Assembly: GCF_003437535.1 (NCBI RefSeq)
Contig: NZ_QSQT01000006.1
Span: 1-64,000 of the forward strand
Length of the DNA stretch: 64,000 nt
Reading direction: 5' to 3'
Source of the DNA: Phocaeicola plebeius
GTDB taxonomy: Bacteria > Bacteroidota > Bacteroidia > Bacteroidales > Bacteroidaceae
The notes below the pieces were generated by a model. That model did no database searches. It was given only the letters and a program-made list of their open reading frames with translations, and had not been told where the DNA came from. This document shows, in pieces, positions 26,524 to 35,426 of this stretch (positions within the stretch are counted from its first letter, which is position 1; every line of letters starts with the position of its first letter). A program made the position numbers and the translations under genes.

Positions 26524-26745
26524 CTCTTATTCCTGTTTTTAATCATAAATTCAGAAAACGGCTGCAAAGTAACTATTTATTTAGCACATAAAGAAACGGA
26601 AACGGAAAATTCTTTTGATATTTAGCGAATTTATCCTATTTAGAACGTACAACAAACACTATTATAGCCTACTGTTTATCAATACATTAACATACTATAA
26701 GGATTTATAAACGGCTGTCGATTCGCTTCATTGGTGTATTTTTTG

Positions 26746-26753
26746 TATCTTTG
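26746..26753 (+). promoter_or_regulatory. -7 box (TATCTTTG) of the starch-synthase-like gene
   Basis: TATCTTTG followed by CC lies 27 bp before the ATG at 26781. It includes the upstream in-frame TTG, so that codon cannot be the real start. The -33 region has only a weak TTCG. Confidence 0.5.
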
Positions 26754-26780
26754 CCAGTCGTTAAGAGCAACTATAATACA

Positions 26781-27596
26781 ATGAGCGCGAAAAAAGTTTT
26801 ATTCATTACACAAGAAATTACTCCCTACGTACCCGAAAGTAACCTGGCATTAATCGGCCAGAATTTACCGCAAGCCATACAAGACAAAGGCCGCGAAATC
26901 AGAACATTCATGCCGAAATGGGGCATCGTGAACGAACGCAGAAACCAATTGCATGAGGTAATCCGTCTGTCTGGAATGAATCTGATTATCGACGACACGG
27001 ATCATCCGCTGATTATCAAGGTGGCATCTATTCAGGCTGCACGCAGACAAGTGTACTTTATTGATAATGATGATTATTTCCAGCATCGCCAGATGACATG
27101 CGATGAAAACGGAAAGGAATATGAAGACAATGGCGAACGTGCCATCTTCTATGCCCGTGGTGTGCTGGAAACTGTCAAGAAACTGCGCTGGTGTCCGGAC
27201 GTGATTCACTGTCACGGATGGATGAGTGCGATGGTTCCTCTTTATATTAAGAAAGCATATTACGATGAACCTTCTTTCCGCGACTCAAAGGTGATTTTCT
27301 CACTTTATCAGGAAGGATTTAATTCGAATTTAGCTCCCAACTTTGCTGAACAAGTGCTGTTCAAGGAAGTAACTCCGGAAGATGTCAGCATGATGAAGTC
27401 GCCGGCAAACTATGAGGAACTCTGCAAGTTAGCAGTAGCCTACTCTGACGGAGTGATTCAAAATGACGAAACTGTAAACCAGAATGTACTCGACTACGCA
27501 CGAAGCCTGAACATTCCGGTACTTGAATACGCTTCGGGCGATGCCTATGCAGATGCGTGTGACGCATTCTATGACAAGGTATTCGTTTCCGAATAA
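26781..27596 (+). CDS. Truncated glycogen/starch synthase-like protein (GT5 N-domain)
   Basis: A 271-residue protein matching only the N-terminal Rossmann half of GT5 glycogen synthases (KKVLFITQEITPY, FMPKWG, VYFIDNDDYF, PDVIHCHGWMSAMVPLYIKK). The C-terminal nucleotide-sugar half is absent. The ADP-glucose-binding KTGGL loop, expected at residues 18-22, reads PESNL. Such short forms recur in Bacteroides, so this is unlikely to be a recent break. Catalysis looks doubtful; a regulatory or partner role in glycogen metabolism is possible. It is followed 26 bp later by a DUF4270 lipoprotein gene in the same direction. Confidence 0.8.
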   Translation: MSAKKVLFITQEITPYVPESNLALIGQNLPQAIQDKGREIRTFMPKWGIVNERRNQLHEVIRLSGMNLIIDDTDHPLIIKVASIQAARRQVYFIDNDDYFQHRQMTCDENGKEYEDNGERAIFYARGVLETVKKLRWCPDVIHCHGWMSAMVPLYIKKAYYDEPSFRDSKVIFSLYQEGFNSNLAPNFAEQVLFKEVTPEDVSMMKSPANYEELCKLAVAYSDGVIQNDETVNQNVLDYARSLNIPVLEYASGDAYADACDAFYDKVFVSE

Positions 27597-27622
27597 ATAT
27601 GAATACATAAAAAAGGACGAAA

Positions 27623-29098
27623 ATGAAACTTAAGTTCTTGGCAGCAGTCGGACTTGCAGCCACACTCTACAGTTGTGATGATACCACTACAGGTGTCGGT
27701 GAATTCGTGGCAGATGCAGATGAAATTACTGCATCGGCTCAAACTTTTGAGGCCACTACCAAAACCCTGAAATATACAGACTTGAACCAGAACGGAGTAT
27801 TCTCCCGTACAAGCAGCGCATACTTGGGTAAATTCACCGATCCGGATTTTGGTACGTATACCACCGATTTCATCACACAAATCAATTGCACGGAAGGTTT
27901 CGAATTTCCGGAAACAACTCAAGAAATTGTAGCAACAACATTGGAGTTATCGTATGCAAGTTTCTTCGGTGATTCACTAGCTCCCATGCGTGTAAGAGTG
28001 GACATGCTTGATAAAGCAATTGATGATACAGGCGAAGACTTAAATTTATATTACACGTCTTATGATCCGATAGAAGAAGGATATTATAATCCTGAGAAGC
28101 CAGAATTAGCAGAACAGGATTACGCCGTACGCGACAATTCTTGGACAGATGAAGAAATTGACTCTATAAAAAGTGAAAATGGATATTATCCACCATTGGT
28201 TATTGATTTGGATAAAAAGAAAAGTTCAGGCATAAAAGAAGATGAAGCAGGAGCTTTTAGCCAATATCTTTGGAATAAATATCAAGAAAATAAGGACTAT
28301 TTCAAAGATGCTTATTCATTTATCCACAATGTACTCCCTGGATTTTACGTTCATACCACAAGTGGAGAAGGGGCTATTCTATACATTGGAGATATTTGGC
28401 TGCGCATGAAAGTTAAATATTTAGTCGAAAGACCTTCTACTGGGGCTATGGATTCTGTCGTGTATACTTCCATTCCTTTTGCAGCAACCAACGAAGTGTT
28501 CATGTCTACTCGCTTGAGTAATTCTGAAGAGACATTAAATAGCTTGGCTGGAGAAAAGGAACACACCTATCTGAAAACTCCTGCCGGACTTTGTACAGAA
28601 GTGAAACTTCCTTTACAAGAAATGTATGATGCGTTAGGTACAGACACGCTGAACTCCGTATCTATGGCATTTACTAAATACAAGAACGTCAGCGATAATT
28701 CTGAAAATAGCCCGTACAAAATGGGTACTCCGCAGAACTTACTGCTTATTCGTAAAAACGAAGTAAAAGACTTCTTTGAACAAAGAAAGAATTACGATAG
28801 TAAAACTACCTTCTTAGGTACTTACAGCAGTACAACCAACTCCTATTCGTTCTCACAAGTAAACCGACTGATAAGCCAGATTTTCAGCGATATGAGAACA
28901 AAAGAAGAGCCTGCTCAAGGATGGGATGAGTATAATACTATGGTATTGATTCCGGTGAAAACTGAAACAGACTCACAAGGAAACACCATCGGTTTGTCGC
29001 ACGACCTGGAAGTAAACTCAGCCAAACTAATGGGCGGCGAGGATGGAGAAAAGATTAAGATGGAAATTATCTATACCAAACCGAAATTCAACAAATAA
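27623..29098 (+). CDS. DUF4270 lipoprotein
   Basis: A 491-residue lipoprotein with a short signal peptide and lipobox (AAVGLAATLYSCDD). DUF4270 features are the opening TTTGVGEFVADADEITASAQTF, the YLGKFTDPDFGTYTTDFITQIN block, and long beta-rich sequence thereafter. Function is unknown to me; the family is common in Bacteroidota and probably outer-membrane anchored. It shares an operon with the short starch-synthase-like gene and is followed by a strong terminator. It has several 'DxD/NxD' acidic surface stretches but no catalytic motif I recognise. Confidence 0.82.
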   Translation: MKLKFLAAVGLAATLYSCDDTTTGVGEFVADADEITASAQTFEATTKTLKYTDLNQNGVFSRTSSAYLGKFTDPDFGTYTTDFITQINCTEGFEFPETTQEIVATTLELSYASFFGDSLAPMRVRVDMLDKAIDDTGEDLNLYYTSYDPIEEGYYNPEKPELAEQDYAVRDNSWTDEEIDSIKSENGYYPPLVIDLDKKKSSGIKEDEAGAFSQYLWNKYQENKDYFKDAYSFIHNVLPGFYVHTTSGEGAILYIGDIWLRMKVKYLVERPSTGAMDSVVYTSIPFAATNEVFMSTRLSNSEETLNSLAGEKEHTYLKTPAGLCTEVKLPLQEMYDALGTDTLNSVSMAFTKYKNVSDNSENSPYKMGTPQNLLLIRKNEVKDFFEQRKNYDSKTTFLGTYSSTTNSYSFSQVNRLISQIFSDMRTKEEPAQGWDEYNTMVLIPVKTETDSQGNTIGLSHDLEVNSAKLMGGEDGEKIKMEIIYTKPKFNK

Positions 29099-29111
29099 CG
29101 AATAAGAGCAT

Positions 29112-29146
29112 AAAAAAATCCGGAAGTAAAACTTCCGGATTTTTTT
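29112..29146. terminator. Bidirectional terminator between DUF4270 and GH57 genes
   Basis: AATCCGGAAGT pairs with ACTTCCGGATT around a 3-nt loop, with A7 before and T7 after the stem. Confidence 0.9.
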
Positions 29147-29164
29147 ATGCCTGTATCTCAAGCT

Positions 29165-30535
29165 TTATTTCTTTGCTGTAGTAGTCTTTTTGGCAGCAGT
29201 TGTTTTCTTTGCTGGAGCTTTTTTAGCAGGAGCCTTCTCTGGCTGTTCTTTAACCAAAGACTGCAAATGTTTCACCTGGTCATTCAACTGTACCAGCTCT
29301 TCTTCCTGGTTACGAATGGTTGTCAACAAAGAATTCAGTTCTTCATCTTCCATATCTACCGGATACAATGAATTTACGCGAGAAATAAAGTCCCCAAGAA
29401 TATTCATATAGTTAGTGAAAGCATCATACGGTGAATCATAAATACCACGATCCAACGATACGCCCATCTGCTTTGTAGTCATGAAGCGGAAGTTATTACT
29501 TGCCTGCAGGTAATCCCAATCCTGTTTGATTCGGCGGTCAGAGCACAAATGTACACGTTCTGCCACGCTATACAACTTATCAAATGCTTCACGCTGCATT
29601 ACATTTCCTAACCACGGGCTAATATCACGTTCTTCGTCTACCCAAGACATCGGATAAGGTACATCAATCATATCGACTGATTTCAGTTTCGTTACGATTT
29701 CCGACGGAGTAGAGAAAGTAATGCCTTTCTGCTTAGCACATTCCGGCAATGCTTTCAAGAATTCCAGAATATTGGAAGACAGCGGCTGGAAGATACCCAA
29801 AGCAGACAATTCCATAAAGATATTGATAACCTGTTCGTTTTCCGGCAGAGAAGCAATCCAGCCAATATATTTATCTGCAAACAACGGATATTCGCTCCAT
29901 TCTGTATTAGAGAAACGTAAGCTAATATCATCAGACAACTTAAAGTCACGCAGCAACAGCTTCAGATTCGGATTTTCAGCACAATGATACAAATAGTGAG
30001 GACTCTTCCATCCTAACACATGTTTAGCACCTTCTGCCAGCATACCCTTGAATCCCATTCCTGCTACGATACCGCCAATTTCATTGTCATAAATCAAGCT
30101 GGAGTTACGGAATACCTTAGGATCTTGTCCGAAATAGTCTTTAATCTTCACACGCATGCGTTCTACCTCTTCGCAGAAACAAGTCTCATTCTTCAATGAA
30201 GACAATCCATGTGAATAAGGCTCGCAAAGGAATTCGCAGCAACCTGTGGCATTCAACTCATGCAGCAATTCTATTACGGCCGGAGCGTGGATTTCCAACT
30301 GTTCCAAAGCCACACCTGAAATAGACAAGGCAACTCTAAATGCGCCATTATTTGCTTTTGCCATATCAATCAGGGTTCTCAAGGCCGGTATATAGGAACG
30401 TTCGGCCACTTCATTCATACCCTGCTCATTGGCATAATCATCGTAGTAATAATGTTCTGAACCGATTTCAAAGAAACGATAGCGTTTCAAATGAATAATC
30501 TGGTGTATTTCAAAGTAAAGACAAATTGTTTTCAT
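29165..30535 (-). CDS. GH57 family glycosidase with Lys/Ala-rich tail
   Basis: A cytoplasmic 456-residue protein of the GH57 amylase/branching-enzyme family. It opens with KTICLYFEIHQIIHLKRY, the family's N-terminal His-containing strand. GFKGMLAEGAKHVLG carries the Glu expected of the GH57 nucleophile region. A coiled-coil (SLLTTIRNQEEELVQLNDQVKHLQSLV) follows. The last ~25 residues are a histone-H1-like tail of AKK repeats (KAPAKKAPAKKTTAAKK). With the GT4 and debranching enzyme upstream it forms an intracellular glycogen-metabolism operon. Whether it is an amylase or transferase is not decidable from sequence alone. Confidence 0.88.
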   Translation of the reverse strand: MKTICLYFEIHQIIHLKRYRFFEIGSEHYYYDDYANEQGMNEVAERSYIPALRTLIDMAKANNGAFRVALSISGVALEQLEIHAPAVIELLHELNATGCCEFLCEPYSHGLSSLKNETCFCEEVERMRVKIKDYFGQDPKVFRNSSLIYDNEIGGIVAGMGFKGMLAEGAKHVLGWKSPHYLYHCAENPNLKLLLRDFKLSDDISLRFSNTEWSEYPLFADKYIGWIASLPENEQVINIFMELSALGIFQPLSSNILEFLKALPECAKQKGITFSTPSEIVTKLKSVDMIDVPYPMSWVDEERDISPWLGNVMQREAFDKLYSVAERVHLCSDRRIKQDWDYLQASNNFRFMTTKQMGVSLDRGIYDSPYDAFTNYMNILGDFISRVNSLYPVDMEDEELNSLLTTIRNQEEELVQLNDQVKHLQSLVKEQPEKAPAKKAPAKKTTAAKKTTTAKK

Positions 30536-30549
30536 ATTGTTTTGCAGTT

Positions 30550-31821
30550 TTATTTACCATAATTTTTTAAGACTTGCTCATAAAGTGCGCGAATCTTCAC
30601 GCCGACTTTCTCCCATACAATACCATCCACTTCTTTCTTTCCTTCATCGCGGAGATATTCATAAAGTGAATCGTTGGTACAGATAGAATGAATGGCATCT
30701 GCCATTGCATGTATATCCCAATAATCCGTCTTAATACATTTCGATAGAATTTCGGCACAACCGGATTGCTTAGAGATAATCGTCGGTACACAGCATTGCA
30801 TAGCTTCCAATGGTGAAATACCAAATGGCTCAGACACTGACGGCATGATATACACATCACTCATCTTCAATACTTCATATACCTGCTTGCCTTTCATGAA
30901 TCCCGGGAAATGGAAACGGTCGGCAATACCTCTTTCCGCAGCCAGACGAATCATGGCATTCATCATATCACCGCTACCAGCCATCACAAAACGAATGTTA
31001 CGCGTGCGATTCAATACCATAGCAGCAGCTTCCACAAAGTATTCCGGACCTTTCTGCATGGTAATACGTCCCAAGAAAGTAACAATCTTTTCTTTCGGAT
31101 TCTTCTTAACCTGAATATCCTGTATTTCTTTTGGAAGCGGAGACACTGCATTATGCATGGTGAATACTTTGCGAGGATCCTGATAGTACTTATGAATAAC
31201 CGTCTGACGGGTCAACTCACTTACACACATGATACAGTCAGCATGGTCCATACCATTCTTTTCAATAGAATAAACGGTAGGATTCACATTACCACGGCTT
31301 CGGTCAAAGTCTGTGGCATGCACATGGATAACCAAAGGCTTTCCTGAAACCTGCTTGGCATGAATACCTGCCGGATAAGTCAACCAATCGTGTGAGTGAA
31401 TAATATCAAACTGCTGCTGACGAGCTACCACACCGGCTACAATAGAATAGTTGTTGATTTCTTCATGCAGATTATCAGGATATCTTCCTGAGAACTCCAT
31501 ACATCCCAAATCATTGGTATGCATATAATTGAAATCTGCATAAATATGGTCGCGCAAGTCATAATAAAGCTGCGGATCCATATAATGTCCTACTCTATCT
31601 TTTACATAATCCCACTGTACGTCACGCCATACAATAGGCACACTGTTCATTCCTATAATACGCAAGAAACTCTGGTCTTCGTCTCCCCAAGGCTTCGGAA
31701 TACAGAAGGTAATTTCCATATCTTCCTGCTGAGCAAGTCCATGAGTCAATCCATAACTGGCTGTACCTAATCCTCCCAAGATATGAGGAGGAAATTCCCA
31801 ACCAAACATCAAAACTTTCAT
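30550..31821 (-). CDS. Glycosyltransferase family 4-type glycogen synthase
   Basis: A 423-residue GT-B glycosyltransferase. The N-terminal domain carries the sugar-nucleotide loop GLGTASYGLTHGLAQ and the region IIHSHDWLTYPAGIHAKQVSGKPLVIHVHATDFDRSRGN. The C-terminal domain has FLGRITMQKGPEYFVEAA and the EX7E motif SVSEPFGISPLEAM, both normal. As the only full-length synthase in this cluster, it is the likely glycogen chain-elongating enzyme. Gaps to the genes on either side are 14-15 bp. The donor (ADP- or UDP-glucose) is not clear. Confidence 0.87.
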   Translation of the reverse strand: MKVLMFGWEFPPHILGGLGTASYGLTHGLAQQEDMEITFCIPKPWGDEDQSFLRIIGMNSVPIVWRDVQWDYVKDRVGHYMDPQLYYDLRDHIYADFNYMHTNDLGCMEFSGRYPDNLHEEINNYSIVAGVVARQQQFDIIHSHDWLTYPAGIHAKQVSGKPLVIHVHATDFDRSRGNVNPTVYSIEKNGMDHADCIMCVSELTRQTVIHKYYQDPRKVFTMHNAVSPLPKEIQDIQVKKNPKEKIVTFLGRITMQKGPEYFVEAAAMVLNRTRNIRFVMAGSGDMMNAMIRLAAERGIADRFHFPGFMKGKQVYEVLKMSDVYIMPSVSEPFGISPLEAMQCCVPTIISKQSGCAEILSKCIKTDYWDIHAMADAIHSICTNDSLYEYLRDEGKKEVDGIVWEKVGVKIRALYEQVLKNYGK

Positions 31822-31836
31822 ATAAACCCCTCCTCT

Positions 31837-33774
31837 TTATTGATTGTTATATTTCTCCAACAAATTCAATGTACGTAAAATTTCGGCCACATTCATTGCA
31901 AATGAAACAGCACCTCTACCCTGGAATGGTGGGTTACCATCAAACAACTCCGGAATGGAACTGATGCAATGACAGGTCATCTGATCTTCATAACTGATAA
32001 GCTGACGCTCTACAAAGGAAATGGCACTCCGCTTATAGATACGCAAATAAGCCTCCAGATAGAAACCTTCCAGCCAAGGCCATGCTGTACCCTGATGGTA
32101 TGCATAATCACGCTGAAGCTGCGGACCGACGTAGTTTGGATTATAACCTCCACTCTTCGGACTCAATGAACGAAGACCTTTCGGAGTAAGCAATTCTTTA
32201 GTCACGATGTCTACAACACCTTTTTTCTGTTTAGAATCTAACGGAGAATAATCAAAAGCTGCTGCAAAAATCATGTTCGGACGAACACTCCAGTCCATCA
32301 TATCGCCATCTACATAATCAAGCAGATAGCCATATTCATTCAAGAAGGTCTGCACGAATGACTTAGAGACTTTATCAGAGAACTGATGCAAGTAGTCAAC
32401 AAAGCCATAGTCTGATGACAGCAAATCAGCCACAAAGCAAAGTGCGTTGTACCACAATGCATTAAATTCTACAATGTATCCAGTACGAGCAACTACCGGA
32501 CGGCCATTCACGGTAGAGTTCATCCAAGTAACGGCCTTGTCTCTTCCATTTGTATAAACCAATCCGTTTTCATGAACCTTCAAATTAGGATGATGATTAC
32601 CTGCCAGATAATCCATCACATCCTTCAAGGCTTTACCATATTTAACTCGGGCCTCATCCCATGACACCATCTTGGCATATTGCTGTATTGCCCATACCAG
32701 CCACAACAATACATCCGGATGTTCTATTTCTGTCACTTTCAAATGAGATTCTTTACCTTCCATGAATGCATAAACAGCCTTTAAAGCCGTTTCCATAATC
32801 ATTTCAAACTTACCAATCTCACCAATAGAAAGAGTAAGTCCCGGAAGAGAAATAAACATGTCACGTGCACGACACTTAAACCAAGGATATCCGGCTAAGA
32901 TATACGACTCACCGTCCTGCTTGTTAAGGAACTGATGTGCCGAATTAATAAGGCAGTTCTTGAAGTTATTGCGAGGTGTTCGCTGTTCCATTTCTGCTGC
33001 GAACAAAGCATTCAACGAAGTAGTTTCAATTGGTGCTACACCACCTGAGAAAGTAACAGATTCCCCTTTCTTAATACTAATCTCAAAGTAACCAGGCACA
33101 TACAGGTCTTCATTAAAGTCATACCCGCGTTCACGTTCTTTCGGATATTCTATGCCTCTATACCAATCGGGCTGGAAACAGAATTGATTTTCCTTACTCA
33201 ACTGCATGTAAAGTTCAGGATAACCGGGATACATGCATGTCTTGATTCCGTTCTCCACCACATCATAATGGCGACTGGCCTGCGCATTTTCGTGTGTATA
33301 CTGTCGTACACTGCGGAAAGCCAAATAAGGGCGTAAACGAAGAGTTGTTTCTGAATGTGCATCAACCAATGTATACCTTATTAGAATACGGTTTTCATGG
33401 TGAACAAATAACTTCTCTTTCTTTAAAACAACACCACCTACACGATAAATTGTTGTCGGCACTTTCTCACACTCGAATTCGCGGATGTATTTATGTCCTC
33501 TAGGACTGAAATTGTCACCTCCATACTTATGCAGGCCAAGATTAAACTCGGCCCCATGCTGGATAACAGTTTCATCCAATGAGGAAAGTAATACATGGTT
33601 CTCATCGTCCAACTCCGGTACAGGTATCACAAGCAAGCCATGATACTTACGCGTATTACAGTCTACAATTGTCGAACAATGATAAGCCCCCGAGCGATTC
33701 GTACGAAGAATTTCTCTAGTTAGAGTTTCTTCCAGATTTGTCATTATCGTCTTGTCAAATCGTAAATAACTCAT
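31837..33774 (-). CDS. Glycogen debranching enzyme (amylo-alpha-1,6-glucosidase)
   Basis: A 645-residue cytoplasmic enzyme that hydrolyses alpha-1,6 branch points of glycogen. The N-terminal domain has TNRSGAYHCSTIVDCNTRKYHGLLVIP, the marker of the bacterial/archaeal debranching N domain. The C-terminal (alpha/alpha) barrel is GDE_C-like, with WFKCRARDMFISLPGLTLSIG, EFNALWYNALCF and NYVGPQLQRDYAYHQGTAWPWLEGFY holding the conserved acidic residues. It is first of the debranching-GT4-GH57 operon. The 275-bp region upstream is AT-rich and contains the serS terminator. Confidence 0.92.
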   Translation of the reverse strand: MSYLRFDKTIMTNLEETLTREILRTNRSGAYHCSTIVDCNTRKYHGLLVIPVPELDDENHVLLSSLDETVIQHGAEFNLGLHKYGGDNFSPRGHKYIREFECEKVPTTIYRVGGVVLKKEKLFVHHENRILIRYTLVDAHSETTLRLRPYLAFRSVRQYTHENAQASRHYDVVENGIKTCMYPGYPELYMQLSKENQFCFQPDWYRGIEYPKERERGYDFNEDLYVPGYFEISIKKGESVTFSGGVAPIETTSLNALFAAEMEQRTPRNNFKNCLINSAHQFLNKQDGESYILAGYPWFKCRARDMFISLPGLTLSIGEIGKFEMIMETALKAVYAFMEGKESHLKVTEIEHPDVLLWLVWAIQQYAKMVSWDEARVKYGKALKDVMDYLAGNHHPNLKVHENGLVYTNGRDKAVTWMNSTVNGRPVVARTGYIVEFNALWYNALCFVADLLSSDYGFVDYLHQFSDKVSKSFVQTFLNEYGYLLDYVDGDMMDWSVRPNMIFAAAFDYSPLDSKQKKGVVDIVTKELLTPKGLRSLSPKSGGYNPNYVGPQLQRDYAYHQGTAWPWLEGFYLEAYLRIYKRSAISFVERQLISYEDQMTCHCISSIPELFDGNPPFQGRGAVSFAMNVAEILRTLNLLEKYNNQ

Positions 33775-33984
33775 AGTTGTATATTAAGGTTATAAATTAA
33801 TACTCGTCACAAAAAATGTTACTTTTATTTCCCCTCAAATTTAATGATTAAAAATAAACAACAAAACCAAAATCCTTTTTTTTTACCTCAAAAGCCTGTT
33901 TTTTCTATCTCTAAAAGCATATATCCCCGTTTTATTATAAAAAATCTTACAATCTTGAGTTTTAAGAGGTAATTATATAAAAAA

Positions 33985-34027
33985 CGTCTGATACAGATTT
34001 AGGCATACCTAAAATCTGTATCAGACG
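33985..34027 (-). terminator. Terminator of serS
   Basis: CGTCTGATACAGATTTAGG pairs with CCTAAAATCTGTATCAGACG, an almost perfect 19-bp stem, with TTTTTTATATAATT following on the minus strand. Confidence 0.9.
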
Positions 34028-34049
34028 AAAATATTGTTATAATATATTA

Positions 34050-35324
34050 TTAATCAATCATATCAAACCCGCAATAAGGAACCAACGCCTTAGGAATACG
34101 GATTCCTTCCGGTGTCTGATTATTTTCCAACAATGCAGCTACGATACGAGGCAAAGCCAAAGCAGAACCATTCAATGTATGGCAAAGTTCTGTTTTCTTT
34201 TCAGCTGTACGATAACGACATTTCAAACGGTTTGCCTGATAAGTATCGAAATTTGAAACTGAACTTACTTCCAGCCAACGTTTCTGTGCTTCGGAATATA
34301 CTTCGAAATCGAAGCAAAGTGCAGCTGTAAAACTCATATCGCCACCGCACAGACGAAGAATTCTATAAGGAAGTTCCAGTTTTTTCAACAAGCCTTCTAC
34401 ATGGTCCAACATTTCCTGATGAGACTGTTTGGAGTGTTCCGGTTTATCAATACGCACCAACTCTACTTTTGAGAATTCATGCAAACGATTCAAACCACGA
34501 ACATCCTTTCCATAAGAACCAGCTTCGCGACGGAAACACTGAGTGTAAGCACAGTTCTTAATCGGAAGCTGTTTCTCATCCAGAATCACGTCACGGTAAA
34601 TATTAGTTACAGGTACTTCTGCTGTAGGAATCAGATACAAGTCATCCAAGTTGCAGTGATACATCTGACCTTCCTTATCAGGCAACTGTCCTGTACCATA
34701 TCCTGAAGCAGCATTTACCACTGTAGGAGGCATAATTTCTTCATAACCTGCCGCACGAGCTTCATCCAGGAAGAAGTTAATCAATGCACGCTGCAAACGA
34801 GCACCTTTTCCTTTGTATACCGGGAAACCAGCACCTGTAATCTTAACGCCTAAATCAAAATCGATTAAATCATATTTTTTAGCCAGTTCCCAATGTGGCA
34901 GTGCATCTTTCGGAAGTTCAGTTTCCATACCTCCCATTTTCTCTACCACATTATCTTCAGCTCCGAAACCTTCCGGAACACTTTCGTAAGGTACATTAGG
35001 GATGGTATAAAGCAAGTTCTGCATATCTTCTGCAGCCTTATCCATCGTTACCTGCAGTTCTTTGCTAATTTCTTTGATTTCAGCTACACGAGCTTTAGCA
35101 GCTTCTGCCTCTTCCTTTTTTCCCTCTTTCATCAAAGCACCGATAGCCTTCGATGTAGAATTTACTTCTGAGAGATTTTTATCTAATTGGTTTTGTGCGC
35201 TACGTCTCTGATCATTCAGTTCAAGCACTTTTGCAATTGTTTCTTTTGCATTTGCAAAATGCTTTTTCTCCAATCCACGAATCACCTTGTCGGTGTCTTC
35301 TGTAATTTGTTTAATAGTAAGCAT
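34050..35324 (-). CDS. serS: Seryl-tRNA synthetase
   Basis: Charges tRNA-Ser with serine; 424 residues, class II. The N-terminal long coiled-coil arm, about residues 1-105, grips the tRNA. The class II motifs follow: motif 2 in FRREAGSYGKDVRGLNRLHEFSKVEL and motif 3 in HTLNGSALALPRIVAALLENNQ. TAEVPVTNIYRDVI is the serine-binding TxE segment. It is a single transcription unit with its own -7 box and terminator. Confidence 0.98.
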   Translation of the reverse strand: MLTIKQITEDTDKVIRGLEKKHFANAKETIAKVLELNDQRRSAQNQLDKNLSEVNSTSKAIGALMKEGKKEEAEAAKARVAEIKEISKELQVTMDKAAEDMQNLLYTIPNVPYESVPEGFGAEDNVVEKMGGMETELPKDALPHWELAKKYDLIDFDLGVKITGAGFPVYKGKGARLQRALINFFLDEARAAGYEEIMPPTVVNAASGYGTGQLPDKEGQMYHCNLDDLYLIPTAEVPVTNIYRDVILDEKQLPIKNCAYTQCFRREAGSYGKDVRGLNRLHEFSKVELVRIDKPEHSKQSHQEMLDHVEGLLKKLELPYRILRLCGGDMSFTAALCFDFEVYSEAQKRWLEVSSVSNFDTYQANRLKCRYRTAEKKTELCHTLNGSALALPRIVAALLENNQTPEGIRIPKALVPYCGFDMID

Positions 35325-35366
35325 ATCTTTTTACTTTTTAATGTAATCCAAACCGTAATTGCGTTG

Positions 35367-35374
35367 CAAAGATA
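35367..35374 (-). promoter_or_regulatory. -7 box (TATCTTTG) of serS
   Basis: On the minus strand TATCTTTGC lies 43 bp before the serS ATG. No convincing -33 TTTG is seen. Confidence 0.5.
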
Positions 35375-35426
35375 TAGTTTTTTATTGGAATATATAAACA
35401 GATGCCATGCAGAAAATAACTTCTTC

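Noticed and set aside
26781..27596. Frameshifted glycogen synthase
   Set aside because: Sequence after the stop does not continue the GT5 C-domain in any frame; a lipoprotein gene follows at once.
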